A DNA stretch of 15,384 nucleotides from Candidatus Micrarchaeum sp. (GTDB taxonomy: Archaea > SpSt-1190 > DYHY01), in NCBI GenBank assembly GCA_020723935.1, contig DYHY01000020.1:1-15384 (forward strand), in the 5' to 3' direction. Under the pieces are notes generated by a model. It saw only the letters and a program-made list of their open reading frames with translations, did no database searches and had not been told where the DNA came from. Positions 13,031 through 15,384 of this stretch are shown here, one piece after another (position 1 is the stretch's first letter; each line of letters opens with the position of its first letter). Position numbers and translations under genes: made by a program.

Positions 13031-13365
13031 CTATTCCAGATAAGAGGAAAGGACGGCTTCGCTTGCGCTGTTCGCCGCGCGCACAATCTGGTCGAGCTTT
13101 CGCAGGGCGCGCACGGCATCGTTTTGGGGGACTCCTGCTCCCTGAGCCAAGTCAAGTCGGCCATGCCCGCCTCCGTGAGGCCCGAGATATAGTCGGCCCA
13201 CGCGGGGACGGAGCGCGGCTCGTGCTCGAACTCCCCTCAGGCGTAGGAGAACACCCTGCCGAAGACGGCGCCTTCCCCTCCGGGCTCGCTCGCCGCAGCC
13301 AGGAGGAAATCCTGGTAGAGGCGGCCCCTCGCTTCGCCTCGCTCTTCCGGGCCGAGATCATACAT
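13031..13365 (-). pseudogene. Broken small protein gene (one stop, one frameshift)
   Basis: From ATG 13365 the minus strand reads MYDLGPEERGEARGRLYQDF, then LLAAASEPGGEGAVFGRVFS, to a TGA at 13237-13239. It continues in the same frame as GEFEHEPRSVPAWADYISGL and TEAGMADLTWLREQES. A shift is needed at the C5A4 run (near 13120) to reach NDAVRALRKLDQIVRAANSA and SEAVLSSYLE, ending at TAG 13031-13033. Both later parts look like genuine amphipathic helices, so an original helical protein of about 110 residues is likely. It starts 45 bases after the stop of the 81-residue gene on the same strand and may have been its operon partner. The family is not recognised. Confidence 0.5.
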
Positions 13366-13410
13366 GGCGGCGCGTTCCGTAACCTGTTTAAAAAAACTTC
13401 CCAGCAGGCC

Positions 13411-13656
13411 TCAGACGAAGCCCTGGCGCTTGCGCCTCACGCGCTTCCAGAAGAACCTGCCCTTGTCGGCGACGGAAATCGTGCCCTCCTTCTCGGAGAG
13501 CAGCTCCGCGGAGAGGAGGGCGCCGAGGAGCTGGGACGTCTCGGAGGGCGACCAGTTGTCAAAGCCGCTCTTCTCCAGCTCCGCGCGCCGCGCGGGCGAC
13601 TTGAGGAGCTTCTCCATTAGGCGGAAGACAGTCTCCTCGCGCTCCTCGTCAACCAT
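13411..13656 (-). CDS. Small winged-helix-like protein (81 residues)
   Basis: The ORF from ATG 13656 gives a charged 81-residue protein. Residues 33-73 (WSPSETSQLLGALLSAELLS, then EKEGTISVADKGRFFWKR) have the helix-then-wing look of a winged-helix DNA-binding domain, and the tail is strongly basic (KRVRRKRQGFV). A longer frame runs upstream through the TatD gene on the other strand, but the extra part is a shadow. The start at 13656 follows a TATA stretch at 13681-13690 by 25-34 bases, so a leaderless transcript divergent from tatD is likely. The winged-helix assignment is by pattern only. Confidence 0.6.
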   Translation of the reverse strand: MVDEEREETVFRLMEKLLKSPARRAELEKSGFDNWSPSETSQLLGALLSAELLSEKEGTISVADKGRFFWKRVRRKRQGFV

Positions 13657-13680
13657 GCCGCGGCACAGGCGCCCGGCCAA

Positions 13681-13693
13681 TCTATATATTTTC
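13681..13693. promoter_or_regulatory. Shared AT-rich promoter between divergent genes
   Basis: TCTATATATTTTC lies 24-34 bases before ATG 13656 (minus) and 31-43 bases before ATG 13724 (plus). It is the only AT-rich patch in the 67-base intergenic region and could serve both directions. Confidence 0.55.
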
Positions 13694-13723
13694 TGGTGGG
13701 AACTTACAGGCGCTGGTACATAC

Positions 13724-14476
13724 ATGGCCGCTACGACGACGATTACGGACTGCCACTGCCACCTCGCGATGCTGGAGGACGCCGAGGGGAAGATCTCGCG
13801 CGCCGGGGCCGCGGGGATCGGCAGGTTCGTGACGTCCGCCCTAGACGAAGGGGGCCTCGAGGCGAGCCTCTCCCTCGCGAAAAGGTTCCCTGGAAAGGTC
13901 CTCGTCACCCTCGGCCTGGACCCGGACGATCCGGGGGAGGTGGCGGCCTTCGAGAGGCGGGCCAAGCTCATCAGGAAAAACGCGAAGGATCTCTGCGGCA
14001 TCGGGGAGGCGGGCCTGGATTTCATGCACAACGGCGACAGGGAGGCGCAGAGGCGCGCCTTCTCCGCGATGATCTCCCTTTCTAGCGAGCTCGCCCTCCC
14101 GCTCACGGTGCATTCGAGGAGCGCGGGGAAGTACGCGGTAGGGCAGCTCATCAGCGAGGGCGCGGGGAAGGTCCTCATGCACGCCTTCGACGGCAGGCCC
14201 TACTACGCGCTGCAAGGGGCCAAGGCCGGCTTCCTCTTCTCGATCCCGCCCTCCGTCGTCTTCAGCGGCCAGAAGCAGGAGCTAGTCAAGGCTCTGCCCA
14301 TAGAATCGATCGTCCTTGAGAGCGACACGCCTTCCCTGGGGCCGGTCAGGGGCGAGCCCAACGAGCCGGCGAACATAGCCTTCGCGGTGGACAAGATGTG
14401 CGAACTCAGGAAGATTGGGAAGGAGGAGCTGCTCGCGCAGGTGGGGCTAAACGTCTCCAAGCTTTACAGCCCGTGA
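13724..14476 (+). CDS. TatD-family metal-dependent hydrolase
   Basis: This 250-residue protein is a TIM-barrel amidohydrolase of the TatD DNase type. Expected metal ligands are present in order: DCHCH (H11 and H13), GIGEAGLDF (E95), TVHSRSAG (H130), MHAFDG (H153) and LESDTPSLGP (D201). The length is close to the usual 250-260. The start is placed at ATG 13724, since it gives the family N-terminus TDCHCHL almost at once and lies shortly after the TATA box; the 120 in-frame codons further upstream are shadow of the opposite-strand gene. Family members act as Mg2+-dependent 3'-5' exonucleases or related hydrolases. Archaeal members of this compact type are less studied, so the substrate is open. 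Confidence 0.88.
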   Translation: MAATTTITDCHCHLAMLEDAEGKISRAGAAGIGRFVTSALDEGGLEASLSLAKRFPGKVLVTLGLDPDDPGEVAAFERRAKLIRKNAKDLCGIGEAGLDFMHNGDREAQRRAFSAMISLSSELALPLTVHSRSAGKYAVGQLISEGAGKVLMHAFDGRPYYALQGAKAGFLFSIPPSVVFSGQKQELVKALPIESIVLESDTPSLGPVRGEPNEPANIAFAVDKMCELRKIGKEELLAQVGLNVSKLYSP

Positions 14477-14490
14477 TTGCCGCTGCGCCC

Positions 14491-14670
14491 CTATAGGTAG
14501 GAGTTGGCTTTCCTAAGGTCCCGGTAACTCCCGATTTCAGCGGTGTAGTTGTCTATCGCCCCCAGCTGGCCCATCACGTGGCTTGCGCTCGGGAGCCCGT
14601 AAGAGGATGGCCCGATCCCGTTCTTCATTATTGTGAAATTCCTCAAAATTCGTCCAGGATGCTGAGCCAT
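14491..14670 (-). CDS. Unrecognised 59-residue protein
   Basis: This small protein begins MAQHPGRILRNFTIMKNGIG and ends DLRKANSYL. It has no membrane segment or Cys. The start is ATG 14670, preceded by GGTGAT (14675-14680), a good Shine-Dalgarno match; a TATA-like CTTTATACAC lies at 14705-14714. Its leader (TTAAGGTGATAAAGATGGC) is nearly the same as that of the 272-residue gene at 12857 (GTGATAAAAATGGC core), suggesting a shared origin or expression class. It converges with the TatD gene (14 bases apart). No family recognised. Confidence 0.55.
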   Translation of the reverse strand: MAQHPGRILRNFTIMKNGIGPSSYGLPSASHVMGQLGAIDNYTAEIGSYRDLRKANSYL

Positions 14671-14674
14671 CTTT

Positions 14675-14680
14675 ATCACC
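14675..14680 (-). promoter_or_regulatory. Shine-Dalgarno site of the 59-residue gene
   Basis: GGTGAT, four bases before ATG 14670, is unusual in this mostly leaderless region and fixes the start. Confidence 0.6.
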
Positions 14681-14779
14681 TTAACTTTAAAAGAGCCTTT
14701 TTAGTGTATAAAGCTTTCGCATTAAAGGCTTAAAATAGAGCCGTAAGATGAAAGAGAAAAAGAATGGCCTTAATAAAGA

Positions 14780-14812
14780 TGAAAAATAAAGAAAGAGGGG
14801 AAAATCTTCCCC
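14780..14812 (-). terminator. Terminator of the LemA-family gene
   Basis: On the minus strand, 15 bases after the LemA stop, GGGGAA-GATT-TTCCCC (14797-14812) is followed by a T-rich tail (TCTTTCTTTATTTTT). A T-rich tail is the standard archaeal stop signal. Confidence 0.6.
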
Positions 14813-14826
14813 TTTTCAGCCCAAAT

Positions 14827-15384
14827 TCACGGGAAGCTCACAGCGGGCGCGTTCTGCGTGCCCTCCGCCGCTTGGAAGTATTCCCTGGACGCAAAGCCGA
14901 ACATCCCGGCGACCATGTTCGTCGGGAAGAGCTTCACCCTCGCGTTGAAATCCCTGACCGCGTCGTTGTATCTCCCGCGCTCGACTGCCACCTTGTTCTC
15001 GGTGTTGGCGAGCTCGTCCCTGAAGTCCTGGAAGCCTGCGGCCTGCGTGAGCGCCGGGTATGTGGTGGGCGGCGCGACGAGGATGCTCTTTAGCACTGTG
15101 TCCAGCTGGTTTGCGGCCGCCACCTTCTGGTTCGCGCCGACCGCGGCCTGCCACTGGGTGTTGAGCTGCGTGAGGGAGAGGAGCAAGTCCGTCTCCGCCT
15201 TGGTCTGGCCCTTCACGGTCGAGATGAGGTTGTTTATCAGGTCGAAGCGGCGCTGGTACTGCGTCTCCACCTGCGCCCACTTGCCGTTCACGCCCTCGTT
15301 CATGGAAACGAGGGAGTTGTAGGTCCCCATGAACCAGAAGCCCGTGAGGACGGCGATCGCGAGGATCGTCCCGCCGGCGATCAG
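14827..15384 (-). CDS. LemA-family membrane protein (5' end outside the window)
   Basis: The frame stays open to the right edge, giving 185 residues without the N-terminus. A membrane segment (LIAGGTILAIAVLTGFWFMG) lies at the window end and is followed by the LemA hallmark: YNSLVSMNEGVNGKWAQVET, QYQRRFDLINNLISTVKG, then a helical bundle and YNDAVRDFNARVKLFPTNMV, AGMFGFASREYFQAAEG. Known LemA proteins have an N-terminal membrane anchor and an antiparallel helical domain; their role is poorly defined, perhaps in membrane or cell-envelope stress. The start codon and promoter are beyond 15384; the missing part is probably about 5-15 residues. A hairpin/T-rich terminator follows the stop. Confidence 0.93.
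   Translation of the reverse strand: MIAGGTILAIAVLTGFWFMGTYNSLVSMNEGVNGKWAQVETQYQRRFDLINNLISTVKGQTKAETDLLLSLTQLNTQWQAAVGANQKVAAANQLDTVLKSILVAPPTTYPALTQAAGFQDFRDELANTENKVAVERGRYNDAVRDFNARVKLFPTNMVAGMFGFASREYFQAAEGTQNAPAVSFP

Noticed and set aside
13364-13723. N-terminal extension of the TatD gene.
   Set aside because: The extra 120 codons are antisense to the 81-residue gene and cross the TATA stretch; TatD proteins begin at the HxH motif.

Overview
The window looks archaeal. Coding regions are preceded by TATA/BRE-like boxes about 22-32 bases before the start codon, which implies mostly leaderless transcripts, and there is no sign of bacterial -35/-10 promoters. The tRNA-Cys carries a U discriminator. 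The gene mix (PF09826-type secreted beta-propeller, membrane-anchored winged-helix regulator, Ig-like Asn/Ser/Thr-rich surface protein, NCX_Mj-type Na+/Ca2+ exchanger, archaeal Fic protein, small TatD-type hydrolase) fits an uncultivated euryarchaeal or DPANN-type lineage with a GC-rich genome. The exact taxon cannot be fixed from the sequence alone.

Bases 1-2889 are an AT-rich accessory island. A 55-base sequence at the left edge (1-55) recurs exactly and in the same orientation at 2835-2889, where it forms the right end of a decayed IS630-type element (about 1687-2889). Each copy stops exactly where a host reading frame is cut. At 55/56 it truncates a reverse transcriptase reduced to its first 50 residues. 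At 2889/2890 it truncates a secreted Ig-like protein. Between the copies lie an AbrB-like small DNA-binding protein with a duplicated operator-like upstream element, an unrecognised 271-residue protein, and an unlisted 52-residue DUF2080-type transposon-associated protein at 1485-1643. The layout suggests a composite-transposon-like or recombined island.

Bases 2890-8860 are GC-rich chromosomal genes, all on the minus strand: the broken surface protein, a membrane-anchored beta-propeller protein one base behind a membrane-anchored winged-helix regulator (probable operon), a secreted Cys-cluster protein, a CaCA-family exchanger with all four ion ligands, and MsrB. Bases 8861-10155 are a decayed patch: an MTHFR N-terminal fragment joined to an unrelated hydrophobic tail, a frameshifted fragment of a Cys-rich protein, a 10-base tandem repeat, and GC-rich sequence with strong hairpins but no convincing gene.

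From 10156 come a class II-like Fic protein with a hairpin-forming leader, a minus-strand tRNA-Cys(GCA) followed by an unusual hairpin, a HAD phosphatase, an unrecognised 272-residue protein with an internal duplication, a broken small gene behind an 81-residue winged-helix-like gene, a TatD-family hydrolase divergent from them, a 59-residue orphan, and a LemA-family protein that runs off the right edge. The 272- and 59-residue genes share a nearly identical Shine-Dalgarno leader, unlike the leaderless neighbours, and may belong to one accessory family.
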